From Rhodospirillales bacterium (GTDB lineage Bacteria; Pseudomonadota; Alphaproteobacteria; CACIAM-22H2): a stretch of DNA of 34,145 nt. Position numbers and translations under genes: made by a program. The stretch covers positions 1 through 34,145 of the forward strand of contig JAEUKY010000153.1 in NCBI GenBank assembly GCA_016794005.1, in the 5' to 3' direction. Under the pieces are notes generated by a model, which ran no database searches, was not told where the DNA came from, and worked only from the letters and a program-made list of their open reading frames with translations. This document shows, one piece after another, positions 18,398 through 27,638 of this stretch. Position 1 is the first letter of the stretch, and each line of letters begins with the position of its first letter.

Positions 18398-19366
18398 ATG
18401 GCCGTCGTCCACAGCTTCCCGCGATTTCTCGTTCCCCCTCCCGTCCCGGCCGCAATGCCCGAGCCGCGCGACCGCTCGCTGCTTTACGGCACGCTCGGCG
18501 GCATTGCCGCCGCCACGCTCTATGCCGGCTGGGCCGTCGTCTCGCGGATGGGCACGCTGCAGAACGTCGACACGTTCGACCTCACGGCGCTGCGCTATTT
18601 CGTCGCCGCGATCGTGCTGCTGCCGGTCTTCGTTGGCCTGAAGTTCGATGCGAAGGGCATAGCAGGCGTGACCTGGCCGCGCGTCGCGGCGCTTACGGCC
18701 GTCGCCGGCCTTCCCTACGGACTCGCGGTCTATTCCGGTTACCAGTTCGCCCCCGCCGGCCACGGCGCGGTGCTGATCCCCGGCACCATCGTCGTGTTCT
18801 CGACAATCCTCGGCATCGCCTTCCTTGGCGAGAAGCTCGCCGGCTGGCGCATCGTCGGCCTTGCGGCAATCGTCGCGGGGATACTCGCGCTCGGCGGGGC
18901 CAGCTTCGCCGACGGCGTGCCGGGCCAGTGGCGCGGCCATGTCCTGTTCGTGGCCGCGGGTGCCGCGTGGGCCGCATATACGGTCGCCGCGCGCGCGTGG
19001 AAGGTGCCACCGGTCGCCACGACTGCCGTCGTGACCGTGATCTCCGCCGCCGCCTACCTACCCTTCTATCTCGCGGGGGCCGGCGCACGCCTACTCGAAC
19101 TGCCGGCGGCTACCCTGCTGTTGCAGGCGGGCTATCAGGGCGTCGCCGTCGGCGTCGTCGCGGTGATCCTCTATACGCGCGTCGTCGGCTGGCTGGGTGC
19201 GGCGCGTACGTCGGCCTTCACAGCACTGGTCCCGGCGATCGCGACGCTCATGGCCGTCGCGCTGCTCGACGAACCGCTGCACGCGGCTGGCATCGCCGGC
19301 CTGGCACTGGTCTCGCTCGGAATGGTCGCGTCGGTCGCAGGCGGCCTTGGCGGCGCGAGGCGCTGA
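18398..19366 (+). CDS. EamA/DMT-superfamily drug/metabolite exporter
   Basis: The 322-residue protein is an inner-membrane transporter of the drug/metabolite superfamily. It has about ten hydrophobic helices arranged as two EamA repeats (about residues 30-160 and 172-310), each beginning with a glycine/alanine-rich helix such as GTLGGIAAATLYAGWAVVSRM and GHVLFVAAGAAWAAYTVAARA and closing with an LGEKL- or LDEPL-type motif. Relatives export amino acids or small metabolites; the substrate here is unknown. The ATG at 18398 is preceded by GAGGAG at 18385-18390. About 30 residues precede the first helix, with FPRFLVPPPVPAAMPEP; an inner ATG at 18454 would give a shorter form. Its TGA abuts the convergent gor stop with no spacing. 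Confidence 0.9.
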   Translation: MAVVHSFPRFLVPPPVPAAMPEPRDRSLLYGTLGGIAAATLYAGWAVVSRMGTLQNVDTFDLTALRYFVAAIVLLPVFVGLKFDAKGIAGVTWPRVAALTAVAGLPYGLAVYSGYQFAPAGHGAVLIPGTIVVFSTILGIAFLGEKLAGWRIVGLAAIVAGILALGGASFADGVPGQWRGHVLFVAAGAAWAAYTVAARAWKVPPVATTAVVTVISAAAYLPFYLAGAGARLLELPAATLLLQAGYQGVAVGVVAVILYTRVVGWLGAARTSAFTALVPAIATLMAVALLDEPLHAAGIAGLALVSLGMVASVAGGLGGARR

Positions 19367-20728
19367 TCAGCGCTTCACCTTCTCGCGCATCAGGACGAAC
19401 TCTTCGGCCGCAGTCGGGTGGATCGCCACCGTGCGGTCGAAGTCCTTCTTGGTGAGGCCGGCCTTCACGGCGATGGCCACGCCCTGGACGATCTCCGGCG
19501 CGTCGGCGCCGACCATGTGCACGCCGCGCACGCGGCCCGTCGCCGCCTCGACGACGAGCTTCATCATCGTCCTTTCCTCGCGGCCCGAGATCGTGTGCTT
19601 CATCGGACGGAACGTCGCGCGGTAGATGTCCACGCCTTCGACGCCGTAAAGGCGTTCGGCTTCGGCCTGCGTGATCCCGACGGTGCCGACCGGCGGCTGG
19701 CTGAAAACGGCCGACGGCACGTCGGTGTGGTCCATCGACATCGGATTGTCGTTGAACAGCGTCTCGGCAAGCCCCCGCCCCTCGGCGATGGCGACGGGCG
19801 TCAGGTTCAGCCGGTTCGTCACGTCGCCGATCGCGTAGATGCCGGGCACGGTCGTGCGCTGCCATTCGTCGACGGCGACGGCACCGCGCTTGTCGAGATG
19901 GACGCCGACGTCTTCCAGACCCATGTCGCGCGTGTTGGGGACGCGGCCGGTCGCGTACATGATCCGGTCGGCCTCGATCGTGCCGCCGCTCGCCAGCGTC
20001 GCGCGGTCGCCCGCCGCCGTCCGGTCGATGCGCGCGATGTTCTCGCCCGTCCGGATCGCGATCCCCTGCTTCTTCAGTTCCGCCGTCAGATGGTCGCGCA
20101 CGTCCTCGTCGAAGCCGCGCAGGATCTTGTCGCCGCGGATGACGATGGTCACCTCAGCGCCCGCGGCCCGGAAAATGCCGGCGAACTCGACCGCGATGAA
20201 GCCGCCGCCGGCGATGACCACGCGGCGCGGCAATGCGGTCAGGTCGAGCGCCTCGTCCGACGTGATCGTGTGCTCGATGCCCGGGATCGCCGGGCGCTCG
20301 GGCCGGCCGCCGCTGGCGATCAGGATGTACTTGGACGTGAAGGTCTTGCCGCCGATCTCGACCGTGTGCGCGTCCTTCAGGCGCGCATGGCCCAACATCG
20401 CCTCGACCTTGGCGCCGGACAGCAGGTTCTTGTAGATGCCTTCGAGCCGGTCGGTTTCGCGGTTCTTCGCGGCGACGAGTTTGCCCCAGTCGAGCGAGCC
20501 TTCGACCGTCCAGCCATAGCCGCGCGCGTCCGCCATCTCGTGCGCGAAATGCGTTCCGTAGATCAGCAGCTTCTTCGGCACGCAGCCGCGTAGCACGCAG
20601 GTGCCGCCGATTCGCCAGTTCTCGGCGATGGCGACGCGTGCGCCATAGCTTGCCGCCCGCCGCGACCCGGCAACGCCGCCGGACCCCGCACCGATCGTGA
20701 AAAGGTCGTAGTCGTAACCGCCCGCCAT
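19367..20728 (-). CDS. gor: Glutathione-disulfide reductase
   Basis: The 453-residue protein is a flavoprotein disulfide reductase that reduces GSSG with NADPH. The FAD-binding loop is TIGAGSGGVAGSRRAA (about 11-26). The redox disulfide is C44/C49 in GGTCVLRGCVPKK. The second dinucleotide fold, GGGFIAVEFAGIF, is followed by VTIVIRGDKILRGFD with the Arg pattern that favours NADPH. The active-site motif HPTAAEEFVLM is near the C-terminus. The RAASYGARVAIAE and LRGCVPKKLLIYG segments fit glutathione reductase rather than dihydrolipoamide dehydrogenase or mercuric reductase. The ATG at 20728 overlaps the gabD stop as ATGA, so the two are coupled. It is probably the last gene of the glmU-glmS-gabD-gor run. 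Confidence 0.94.
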   Translation of the reverse strand: MAGGYDYDLFTIGAGSGGVAGSRRAASYGARVAIAENWRIGGTCVLRGCVPKKLLIYGTHFAHEMADARGYGWTVEGSLDWGKLVAAKNRETDRLEGIYKNLLSGAKVEAMLGHARLKDAHTVEIGGKTFTSKYILIASGGRPERPAIPGIEHTITSDEALDLTALPRRVVIAGGGFIAVEFAGIFRAAGAEVTIVIRGDKILRGFDEDVRDHLTAELKKQGIAIRTGENIARIDRTAAGDRATLASGGTIEADRIMYATGRVPNTRDMGLEDVGVHLDKRGAVAVDEWQRTTVPGIYAIGDVTNRLNLTPVAIAEGRGLAETLFNDNPMSMDHTDVPSAVFSQPPVGTVGITQAEAERLYGVEGVDIYRATFRPMKHTISGREERTMMKLVVEAATGRVRGVHMVGADAPEIVQGVAIAVKAGLTKKDFDRTVAIHPTAAEEFVLMREKVKR

Positions 20729-22215
20729 CAGATCCCGCCCATGCAGAGGTATTTGACCTCCATGAACTCGTCGAGGCCGTATTTCGAGCCTTCGCGGCCG
20801 ATGCCCGACTCCTTGACGCCGCCGAACGGCGCCACCTCGGTCGTGATCAGACCCGTATTGATCCCGACCATGCCGTATTCGAGCGCCTCGGACACGCGCC
20901 ACACGCGGCCGATGTCGCGGCCGTAGAAATACGCCGCAAGACCGAACTCGGTGTCGTTGGCGAGCCGGATCGCCTCTTCCTCCGTCTTGAAACGGAACAG
21001 TGGCGACAGGGGCCCGAACGTTTCCTCGCGCGCGACGGCCATGTCGGTCGTCACGTCGCGCAGCACCGAAAGCTCGAAGAAGTTGCCGCCCAGTGCGTGG
21101 CGCTTGCCTCCGACGACGACTTTCGCGCCCTTCGCGACGGCGTCCTGCACGTGGCGTTCGACCTTCTCGACCGCTTTGGCGTTGATCAGCGGGCCGTTGG
21201 TCATGCCTGCTTCGGTGCCCGGCCCGACCTTGAGCCTGCCGACGGCGGCGGCCAGCTTCTCGGCGAACCGGTCGTAGACCGCGTCCTGCACGTAGAAGCG
21301 GTTGGCGCACACGCAGGTCTGGCCGCTGTTGCGGTACTTGGAAATGATCGCCCCTTCGACCGCCGCATCGAGGTCGGCGTCGTCGAACACGATGAACGGC
21401 GCGTTGCCGCCCAGCTCCAGCGACACCTTCTTCACGGTCGGCGCACTCTGCGCCATCAGCAGCTTGCCGACGGCCGTCGAACCCGTGAAACCGATCTTGC
21501 GCACGACCGGATTGCCGGTCAGCTCCCTGCCGATGGCAGGGGCGTCGCCCGCGACGATGTTGAACACGCCCTTTGGCACGCCGGCGCGCTCGGCCAGCAC
21601 CGCCAGCGCGTAGGCCGAATAGGGCGTGAACTCGGACGGCTTCAGCACGACCGTGCAGCCCGCCGCGATGGCAGGACCCGCCTTGCGCGTGATCATGCTG
21701 CAGGGAAAGTTCCACGGCGTGATGGCGCCCACGACGCCGATGGGCTCCTTGACCACGACGAGGCGCTTGTCGGGGAACGTCGTCGGAATCGTATCGCCGT
21801 AGGCGCGCTTGGCTTCCTCGCCGAACCATTCGAGATAGGCGGCGCCGATGGTGATCTCGCCCTTCGCCTCGGCCAGCACCTTGCCCTGCTCGCTGGTCAT
21901 GATCAGCGCCAGATCATCGACATTGGCCATCATCAGGTCGGCCCATTTGCGCATGATGCCGGCACGTTCCTTGCCGGTCTTCTTGCGCCAGGTCACAAGC
22001 GCCTTGGCCGCCGCGTCGATCGCGCGCTTCGTCTCGGCCGCCCCCATCAGCGGTGTGGTGCCGAGCGTGGCGCCCGTCGCAGGGTTGTCGACCGCGATGG
22101 ACTTCTTCGAGTCCGCGTCGACCCACGCGCCGTCCACATAGCATTGCTGGCGGAACAGCGACGGGTCCTTGAGGGCAATGCCGGTCGATCCGGCGGTGCG
22201 GGCGGGTTCGGCCAT
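20728..22215 (-). CDS. gabD: NAD(P)+-dependent succinate-semialdehyde dehydrogenase
   Basis: The 495-residue enzyme belongs to the aldehyde dehydrogenase superfamily and most resembles GabD, which oxidises succinate semialdehyde to succinate in the GABA route. Visible motifs are the PWNFPCSMITRKAGPAIAAGC cofactor-binding segment, the FTGSTAVGK loop, catalytic Glu in LELGGNAPFIVF, catalytic Cys in the NSGQTCVCANRFYVQ segment, and the C-terminal PFGGVKESGIGREGSKYGLDEF. The CVCANR variant is typical of GabD. Other semialdehydes such as glutarate semialdehyde are possible substrates. The ATG at 22215 has a GGAG seven bases upstream. It follows glmS after 41 bases and overlaps gor by one base. Confidence 0.92.
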   Translation of the reverse strand: MAEPARTAGSTGIALKDPSLFRQQCYVDGAWVDADSKKSIAVDNPATGATLGTTPLMGAAETKRAIDAAAKALVTWRKKTGKERAGIMRKWADLMMANVDDLALIMTSEQGKVLAEAKGEITIGAAYLEWFGEEAKRAYGDTIPTTFPDKRLVVVKEPIGVVGAITPWNFPCSMITRKAGPAIAAGCTVVLKPSEFTPYSAYALAVLAERAGVPKGVFNIVAGDAPAIGRELTGNPVVRKIGFTGSTAVGKLLMAQSAPTVKKVSLELGGNAPFIVFDDADLDAAVEGAIISKYRNSGQTCVCANRFYVQDAVYDRFAEKLAAAVGRLKVGPGTEAGMTNGPLINAKAVEKVERHVQDAVAKGAKVVVGGKRHALGGNFFELSVLRDVTTDMAVAREETFGPLSPLFRFKTEEEAIRLANDTEFGLAAYFYGRDIGRVWRVSEALEYGMVGINTGLITTEVAPFGGVKESGIGREGSKYGLDEFMEVKYLCMGGI

Positions 22216-22256
22216 CGGAATTCTCCAGTCGTCGGCGAAAATAAGCGAGGCCGAGA

Positions 22257-24080
22257 CTACTCGACCGTGACGCTCTTGGCGAGGTTGCGCGGCTTGTCGA
22301 CGTCGGTCCCCCTCAACAGGGCGACGTAGTAGGCGAGCAGTTGGACCGGTATCGAGTAGAGGATCGGCGTCACGAACGGATCGCTCTCGGGCAGTTCGAT
22401 GGCCGCGACGGCGAGCGAGCCGAGCTTGTCGATTCCCTTCCTGTCGGCGAACAAGATCACCTGCCCGCCGCGTGCGCGCACTTCCTGAACGTTCGAAGCG
22501 GTCTTCTCGAACCATTCGTCGGTCGGCGCCACGATGATGACGGGCACGTCGGACGCGATCAGCGCGATGGGACCGTGCTTCATCTCGCCCGAGGCGTAGC
22601 CTTCGGCATGGATGTAGCTGATCTCCTTCAGCTTCAGCGCCCCTTCCATCGCGATGGGATAGGACGTGCCGCGGCCGAGATAGAGCACGTCGCGCGCGCG
22701 CGCGACGATCTCGGCGGCCGCCCGGATCTTGTCGTCGGTCGCGAGCACCGCCGACACCTTCTCCGGCACTTCGTAGATCGCATTGGCGAGCTTGCGCAGA
22801 TGTACCGCGTCCAGCGTCTTGCGTTCGCGCGCGGCGGCGAAGGCGAAGCTCGCAAGTACAGCAAGCTGCGTCGTGAACGCCTTGGTCGACGCGACGCCGA
22901 TCTCGGGCCCCGCCTTCGTCGCAAGCACGACGTCCGATTCCCGCGCCATCGAGCTTTCCGGCACGTTGACGATGGACGCGATCTTCTGCCCGTTCGCTTT
23001 GGCGTGGCGCAGCGCCGAAAGCGTGTCGATCGTCTCGCCCGACTGCGAGACGAACATCGACATGCCGCCCTTCTCGAAGATCGGGTCGCGGTAGCGGAAC
23101 TCCGACGCGATGTCGATGTCGCATGGCAGCCGCGCCAGCCGCTCGATCCAGTAGCGGCCGACCGACGCGGCGTAATAGGACGTGCCGCACGCGACGATCT
23201 GCATGCGCGGCAGCGTCGCGAGATCGACAGGCATCGCGGGCAGCGAGACATAGCGCGTCGCCGGATTGACGTAGCTGCGCAGCGTGTCGCCGATCACCGC
23301 CGGCTGCTCGAAGATTTCCTTCTGCATGAAATGCTGGAAGTTGCCCTTGCCGATCAGGGCGCCGGACATCGCGGTTTCCTTGACCGCACGCTCGACCTTG
23401 CGGTCGCCGCTGTCGTAGACCTGCGCGCCCGAAGCCGTGACGACGACCCAGTCGCCGTCGTCGAGATAGCTGATCCGCTTGGTGAGCGGGGCGAGTGCGA
23501 GCGCGTCGGACCCGACGAACATCTCGCCATCGCCATAGCCCACGGCCAGCGGCGAACCGCGCCGGGCGGCCATCAGCAGTTCCGGATGGCCCGCGACGAC
23601 GACCGCGAGCGCGAACGCGCCGTGGAAACGGTGGAGCGAAGCCGCCATCGCCTGCTCGGGCGTCTTGCCTTCGGCGAGCAGCACGGTCAGCAGATGTGCC
23701 ACGACCTCCGTGTCCGTCTCGGTCTCGAACTTGCGGCCCTTGGCCTCGAGTTCCGCCTTCAGTTCGGCGAAATTCTCGATGATGCCGTTATGGACGACGG
23801 CGACGCTCTCGGTGGCGTGCGGATGGGCGTTGGTCTCGTTCGGCGCGCCGTGCGTGGCCCAGCGCGTGTGACCGATTCCGGTCGATCCGGGAAGCGGCTC
23901 GCGCGCGAGCAGCGCTTCGAGATTGGCGATGCGTCCTTCCGCACGCCGACGGTCGATCCTGTCGCCGACCAGCGTCGCGATGCCTGCGGAATCGTATCCG
24001 CGATACTCGAGGCGCGTGAGCCCGTCCACAAGCCGCGGAGCGGCCTTCCCCTTGCCGACGATACCGACGATGCCGCACAT
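22257..24080 (-). CDS. glmS: Glutamine--fructose-6-phosphate aminotransferase (isomerizing)
   Basis: The 607-residue enzyme makes glucosamine-6-phosphate from fructose-6-phosphate and glutamine, the entry to peptidoglycan and LPS amino sugars. The N-terminal glutaminase starts MCGIVGIVG with nucleophile Cys2, and has GHTRWATHG and HNGIIENF. Two SIS sugar-isomerase domains follow, with CGTSYYAA, SQSGETIDT, LGRGTSYPIAMEGALKLKEISYIHAE and the C-terminal DKPRNLAKSVTVE tail. Length is the family norm. It starts two bases after glmU, so supply of glucosamine-6-phosphate and its activation are co-expressed. I see no glmS ribozyme upstream; the gap is too short for one. Confidence 0.98.
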   Translation of the reverse strand: MCGIVGIVGKGKAAPRLVDGLTRLEYRGYDSAGIATLVGDRIDRRRAEGRIANLEALLAREPLPGSTGIGHTRWATHGAPNETNAHPHATESVAVVHNGIIENFAELKAELEAKGRKFETETDTEVVAHLLTVLLAEGKTPEQAMAASLHRFHGAFALAVVVAGHPELLMAARRGSPLAVGYGDGEMFVGSDALALAPLTKRISYLDDGDWVVVTASGAQVYDSGDRKVERAVKETAMSGALIGKGNFQHFMQKEIFEQPAVIGDTLRSYVNPATRYVSLPAMPVDLATLPRMQIVACGTSYYAASVGRYWIERLARLPCDIDIASEFRYRDPIFEKGGMSMFVSQSGETIDTLSALRHAKANGQKIASIVNVPESSMARESDVVLATKAGPEIGVASTKAFTTQLAVLASFAFAAARERKTLDAVHLRKLANAIYEVPEKVSAVLATDDKIRAAAEIVARARDVLYLGRGTSYPIAMEGALKLKEISYIHAEGYASGEMKHGPIALIASDVPVIIVAPTDEWFEKTASNVQEVRARGGQVILFADRKGIDKLGSLAVAAIELPESDPFVTPILYSIPVQLLAYYVALLRGTDVDKPRNLAKSVTVE

Positions 24081-24082
24081 GC

Positions 24083-25468
24083 CTACTTACCCTTCTTCTT
24101 CGCCGCTTTTTCCGCCGCGCGACGGTCGCGGAACTTCTTCGCCCAACCCGGCGACGTCGCCGGCAGTCCGCGCGCCACGACCAGCGCGTCCGCCGGAACA
24201 TCCTGCGTGACCACGGATCCGGCTCCGACGAGCGCGCCGTCGCCGACTTTCACGGGTGCTACGAGCGCGCTGTTCGATCCGACGAAGGCGCCGGCACCGA
24301 TATCGGTATGGAACTTCTCGAAGCCGTCGTAGTTGCACGTGATGACGCCGGCACCGATATTGGCATTGGCGCCCACGCGCGCGTCTCCGATGTAGCTGAG
24401 GTGGTTCACCTTGGCGCCGGCTTCGACCTTGGCGTTCTTGATCTCGACGAAATTGCCGACATGCGCACCCGAACCGACGTTCGCACCGGGTCGCAACCGC
24501 GCGAACGGGCCGACGGTTGCGCCGTCCGCCACGCGCGTGCCTTCGAAATGGCAGAAGCCCTTGATCGTCACGTCGCGGCCGATCGTGGTTCCCGGCCCGA
24601 AATGGACCGAAGGGTGGACGACCGTATCTGCCCCTATGACGGTGTCGTAGCTGAACCAGACGGACGCGGGATCGACGAGCGTGACGCCCGCCAGCATCGC
24701 CGCCTTTCGGGCGCGATCCTGGAACACGGCTTCCAACGCCGCCAGTTCGACGCGGTCATTGGCGGCGAGCCAGTCTTCGGAAGTGCCTTCGACCGCGCGC
24801 GCGTTGCGGCCAGCCTTGCGCGCCAGCGCCACCGCGTCGGTCAGATAGAATTCGCGCTGCGCGTTCGTCGGCTCGATGCGCGACAGAAGGTCGAAGAAGC
24901 CCGCTCCCTCGAACGCCATGACTCCGGTATTGACCAGGTCGATCTTCCGCTCGGCCGGGCTCGCGTCCTTCGCCTCGACGATGCGCTCGAGCGCGCCTTC
25001 GCCCGTCGTGACCATGCGCCCGTAGGGGCCGGGATCGGCGACGCGCACCCCGAGCACGCAGACCGCCGGGCGATCGGCGCCGCGAAGCCCGTCGCGAAGG
25101 CGGCTGAATGTCGCCGCCGAAACGAACGGCGCGTCGCCGAGTGCCACGACGACGTCGCCCTTGAAGCCTTCGAGCGCGGACTTCGCCTGCATCGCGGCGT
25201 GGCCGGTGCCGAGCCTGTCGCGCTGGACGACCGCGTCGATCCTCAATCCCGGCGCCGCCGCACGCGCGGATTCCAGCACCGCATCCATGTCGGGGCCGAC
25301 GACCAGCACGACCCGCGATGCGCCGAGAAGCGCCAGTTCCGCCGCGATGTGCCCGATCAGCGAACGGCCGCCCACTTCGTGGAGCACCTTCGGATGCTTC
25401 GATTTCATCCGCGTGCCCTGGCCGGCGGCCAGGACGATGACGGCAAGATCGTTGTCGGGCGAAGCCAT
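24083..25468 (-). CDS. glmU: Bifunctional UDP-GlcNAc pyrophosphorylase / GlcN-1-P acetyltransferase
   Basis: The 461-residue protein makes UDP-N-acetylglucosamine. The N-terminal uridyltransferase opens with VIVLAAGQGTRMKSKHPKVLHEVGG (about 9-33), with GTGHAAMQA and LGDAPFVS downstream. The C-terminal left-handed beta-helix, from about residue 245, is built from hexapeptide repeats and contains the acetyltransferase residues in LRPGANVGSGAHVGNFVEIKN, NHLSYIGDARVG and NYDGFEKFHTDIG. The tail ends in a Lys/Ala-rich stretch. The ATG at 25468 has a somewhat distant GAAGGG upstream. It is the first gene of the glm run and is divergent from the gph-like gene; the 91-bp gap shows no convincing promoter boxes to me. 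Confidence 0.97.
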   Translation of the reverse strand: MASPDNDLAVIVLAAGQGTRMKSKHPKVLHEVGGRSLIGHIAAELALLGASRVVLVVGPDMDAVLESARAAAPGLRIDAVVQRDRLGTGHAAMQAKSALEGFKGDVVVALGDAPFVSAATFSRLRDGLRGADRPAVCVLGVRVADPGPYGRMVTTGEGALERIVEAKDASPAERKIDLVNTGVMAFEGAGFFDLLSRIEPTNAQREFYLTDAVALARKAGRNARAVEGTSEDWLAANDRVELAALEAVFQDRARKAAMLAGVTLVDPASVWFSYDTVIGADTVVHPSVHFGPGTTIGRDVTIKGFCHFEGTRVADGATVGPFARLRPGANVGSGAHVGNFVEIKNAKVEAGAKVNHLSYIGDARVGANANIGAGVITCNYDGFEKFHTDIGAGAFVGSNSALVAPVKVGDGALVGAGSVVTQDVPADALVVARGLPATSPGWAKKFRDRRAAEKAAKKKGK

Positions 25469-25559
25469 GCGTGCGATATCCCTTCCGAATCGGGGGGCAC
25501 CTTTCCATACAGCGCCCGTCGGGCAAAATCACGAAATGTTGCGAGCCGTTACGATCCGC

Positions 25560-26219
25560 ATGACCAGGAAATTCAAGGCCAAGGCCATCGTTTTCGACCT
25601 CGACGGAACGCTCGTCGATTCCGCGCGCGATATCGTCGCCGCCCTCGACCGGCTGCTGGTCGAACGCGGCCGCCCGGCCGTCGGCTTCGAAGCGGGGCGC
25701 GCGATGATCGGCGACGGCGCGCGCGTGCTGATCGAACGCGGCTTCGCGGCGACCGGCGGCCCGGTCGGCGACATCGACGGCGCGCTGAAGCGCTGGTTCC
25801 AGCTCTACGCCGCCGACATCGCCGGCCATTCGCAGCCCTATCCCGACGTGCGCGAAACCCTGGCCGCGCTCAAGGCGAGCGGCATCGCCCTTGCCGTCTG
25901 CACGAACAAGGCCGACGCCCCTTCGCGCCAGCTTCTCGCCGAACTCGATCTCGCCGCGCCGTTCGCGGCGGTGGTCGGCGGCGACGTGGCGCACCGCAAA
26001 CCCGATCCGCGCCACATCCTCGACACGCTCGCGGCGCTGGGTACGGCGCCCGGGGACGCATTGATGGTCGGCGACTCCCCGAACGACGCGAAAGCCGCAC
26101 AGGCCGCCGGCGTTCCGGTCGTGCTCGTCGATTACGGCTATAGCCACATTCCGGTGCGCGAGCTGGGCGCGGACGCGGTAATATCGCGGTTCGGACAACT
26201 GCTGGAGCTGGTCGGATGA
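25560..26219 (+). CDS. gph: HAD-family phosphoglycolate phosphatase-like hydrolase
   Basis: The 219-residue protein is a HAD hydrolase of the Gph type, which removes phosphate from 2-phosphoglycolate formed in DNA repair or oxygenase reactions. Motif I is IVFDLDGTLVDS (about residues 10-21) with nucleophile and acid Asp residues; motif II is VCTNK; the motif III Lys is in HRKPDPRH; motif IV is MVGDSPNDAKAAQAAG. A helical cap domain lies between motifs I and II. Other small phosphate esters are possible, as HAD specificity is hard to read. The ATG at 25560 puts motif I at the usual distance; an ATG at 25536 adds eight residues. The stop overlaps the DUF2721 start as ATGA. Confidence 0.88.
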   Translation: MTRKFKAKAIVFDLDGTLVDSARDIVAALDRLLVERGRPAVGFEAGRAMIGDGARVLIERGFAATGGPVGDIDGALKRWFQLYAADIAGHSQPYPDVRETLAALKASGIALAVCTNKADAPSRQLLAELDLAAPFAAVVGGDVAHRKPDPRHILDTLAALGTAPGDALMVGDSPNDAKAAQAAGVPVVLVDYGYSHIPVRELGADAVISRFGQLLELVG

Positions 26220-26674
26220 TACCGGGCCTCACGGACAGCGAGTCGATCGCCCACCTGATCCAGGTCGCCATCGCGCCCGTCTTCCTTCTCAACGGCCTCG
26301 GCATCCTCCTCAACGTCTTCACCGGCCGGCTCGCGCGCGTCGTCGACCGGATGCGCATCGCGGCGAACCATCTGCGATCGAACACCGACGTCGCCCGCCG
26401 TCCGCAGCTCGAGCGCGAACTCGCCTACCAGCGCAGCCGGCTCAAGATCGTGAACGGCGCCATAGCACTCGTCGCGATGTCAGCTTTCCTGACCTGCTGC
26501 GCAATTCTGGCGCTGTTCGTCGGCGGCGTGACGCGCGACACCGCTTCGTCGCTGCCGCTCGGCCTGTTCGCGGCAGCCGTGACCGCGGTCATCGTCGCTC
26601 TGGGCCTGTTCCTCGCCGAAGTACGCGTCTCGGGGAAGGCGCTGGTCGCCGAAACGGACGACCTCAAGGCCTGA
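26216..26674 (+). CDS. DUF2721 family membrane protein
   Basis: The 152-residue protein fits DUF2721: an N-terminal IAHLIQVAIAPVFLLNGLGILLNVF helix (about 11-35), a conserved basic segment RLARVVDRMRIAANHLR, and two further helices at about 81-103 and 113-134. It is an inner-membrane protein with no established function. The ATG at 26216 overlaps the gph-like stop, so the two are translationally coupled. Ten bases separate its stop from the convergent DUF3108 gene. Confidence 0.88.
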   Translation: MIPGLTDSESIAHLIQVAIAPVFLLNGLGILLNVFTGRLARVVDRMRIAANHLRSNTDVARRPQLERELAYQRSRLKIVNGAIALVAMSAFLTCCAILALFVGGVTRDTASSLPLGLFAAAVTAVIVALGLFLAEVRVSGKALVAETDDLKA

Positions 26675-26684
26675 TCGACCGGCG

Positions 26685-27515
26685 TCAGTCGACCGAAGCG
26701 GCCTGCTCGAGCTTGCGCACTTCGCGCAGATGGCCGACGACGGTGCCGAACCACGCTTCGAATTCGATGCGAACCGGCGCCTGCGCGGAGCCTGCGCCGA
26801 ATTCGGCCATGAAGGCGCGGCCCCCGCGACGGTCGCTGTCGGCCCGTACCGGCATGCCGGGCCGTCGCAGGCGTCCGGCGATCGGCACCCAGTGGAACTC
26901 GCAGATCCGCGCCGCACCTTCGAAGATCGACGATGCGTTGGAATCGACCGTCCCCAAGCCCTTGTCGGCGAACACGATGTCGTAGCGCTGGCGTCCGTCG
27001 AAAACGGGCGTGCGCGCGTCGCATCCCTTCCCTTCGTTGATCTGGCGGATCACCGACATGATCGCCGAAGCCGGATCGATCGCGCCTCGGCGCAGTTCCT
27101 CCGGCACTTCGTCGCGGTCGTCGGCATGGTTGGGCGGCACGGCGTCCACGCGGACCAGTTCGCCGTCGCGATAATCCATCTCGACGCTGCGAGTCTTGCC
27201 GCGGGACTGGCCGTTCACCCGGAAGACCTCCGGGCGGGTGGCGGGGCCGACGAACCTGCCGCGGACATCCGAAATCGACTGCCAGGGCCAGAACCAGCGC
27301 AGCACGCCGGCCGAGGCCTGCCGCGTCGAAATCCGGTAGCGGTCGCCTGCCACGCCGAATTCCAAGGTCATCTCCGCGATCCGCCCGCCGGCGAACACGT
27401 CGTAGACAAGCTCGACGCGTTCACCCGGCACCCAGGCGCGCAGCTCCCCGCCGACGGCCGGTCCGGCCATCGCCAAAGCCATCGCAAGTCCCAGTGCCGA
27501 ACGCAGATTCGCCAT
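26685..27515 (-). CDS. DUF3108 exported protein
   Basis: The 276-residue protein begins with a short basic N-terminus and a hydrophobic stretch (LGLAMALAMAGPAVGGEL, about residues 8-25) that looks like a signal peptide with cleavage after AVGG or nearby. The mature part is beta-rich and matches the DUF3108 pattern: LVYDVFAGGRIAEMTLEFGV, then RYRISTRQASAGVLRWFWPWQS, and a DGRQRYDIVFAD segment. It is probably periplasmic or outer-membrane associated; the function of the family is unsettled. The ATG at 27515 has GGAGG five bases upstream. It is divergent from the tRNA-Val gene and convergent with the DUF2721 gene. Confidence 0.88.
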   Translation of the reverse strand: MANLRSALGLAMALAMAGPAVGGELRAWVPGERVELVYDVFAGGRIAEMTLEFGVAGDRYRISTRQASAGVLRWFWPWQSISDVRGRFVGPATRPEVFRVNGQSRGKTRSVEMDYRDGELVRVDAVPPNHADDRDEVPEELRRGAIDPASAIMSVIRQINEGKGCDARTPVFDGRQRYDIVFADKGLGTVDSNASSIFEGAARICEFHWVPIAGRLRRPGMPVRADSDRRGGRAFMAEFGAGSAQAPVRIEFEAWFGTVVGHLREVRKLEQAASVD

Positions 27516-27589
27516 CGGACCTCCGAAAAAAAACTAGCACATGAAAGGAGATATGTCGTCCCGACGGAATTGGAAGCCCGGACGGTTCC

Positions 27590-27618
27590 TTGACACCCGG
27601 GAATCGCCCCCTTATACC
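27590..27618 (+). promoter_or_regulatory. Promoter of tRNA-Val
   Basis: A perfect TTGACA (27590-27595) is followed after 17 bp by TATACC (27613-27618). The spacing places the transcription start about 14 bases before the tRNA. No other gene uses this strand here. Confidence 0.85.
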
Positions 27619-27638
27619 CCGCTCCGACGAACCGGGAC

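Noticed and set aside
24081-24082. glmS ribozyme
   Set aside because: Only two bases separate glmU and glmS, so there is no leader to hold one.
25469-25559. Promoter between glmU and the gph-like gene
   Set aside because: A GCCCGTCGGGC palindrome and a TGTATG on the minus strand were considered, but no -35/-10 pair with fair spacing was convincing.
26672-26700. Hairpin TCGAC/GTCGA at the DUF2721-DUF3108 junction as terminator
   Set aside because: The stem is only five base pairs and no T run follows on either strand.
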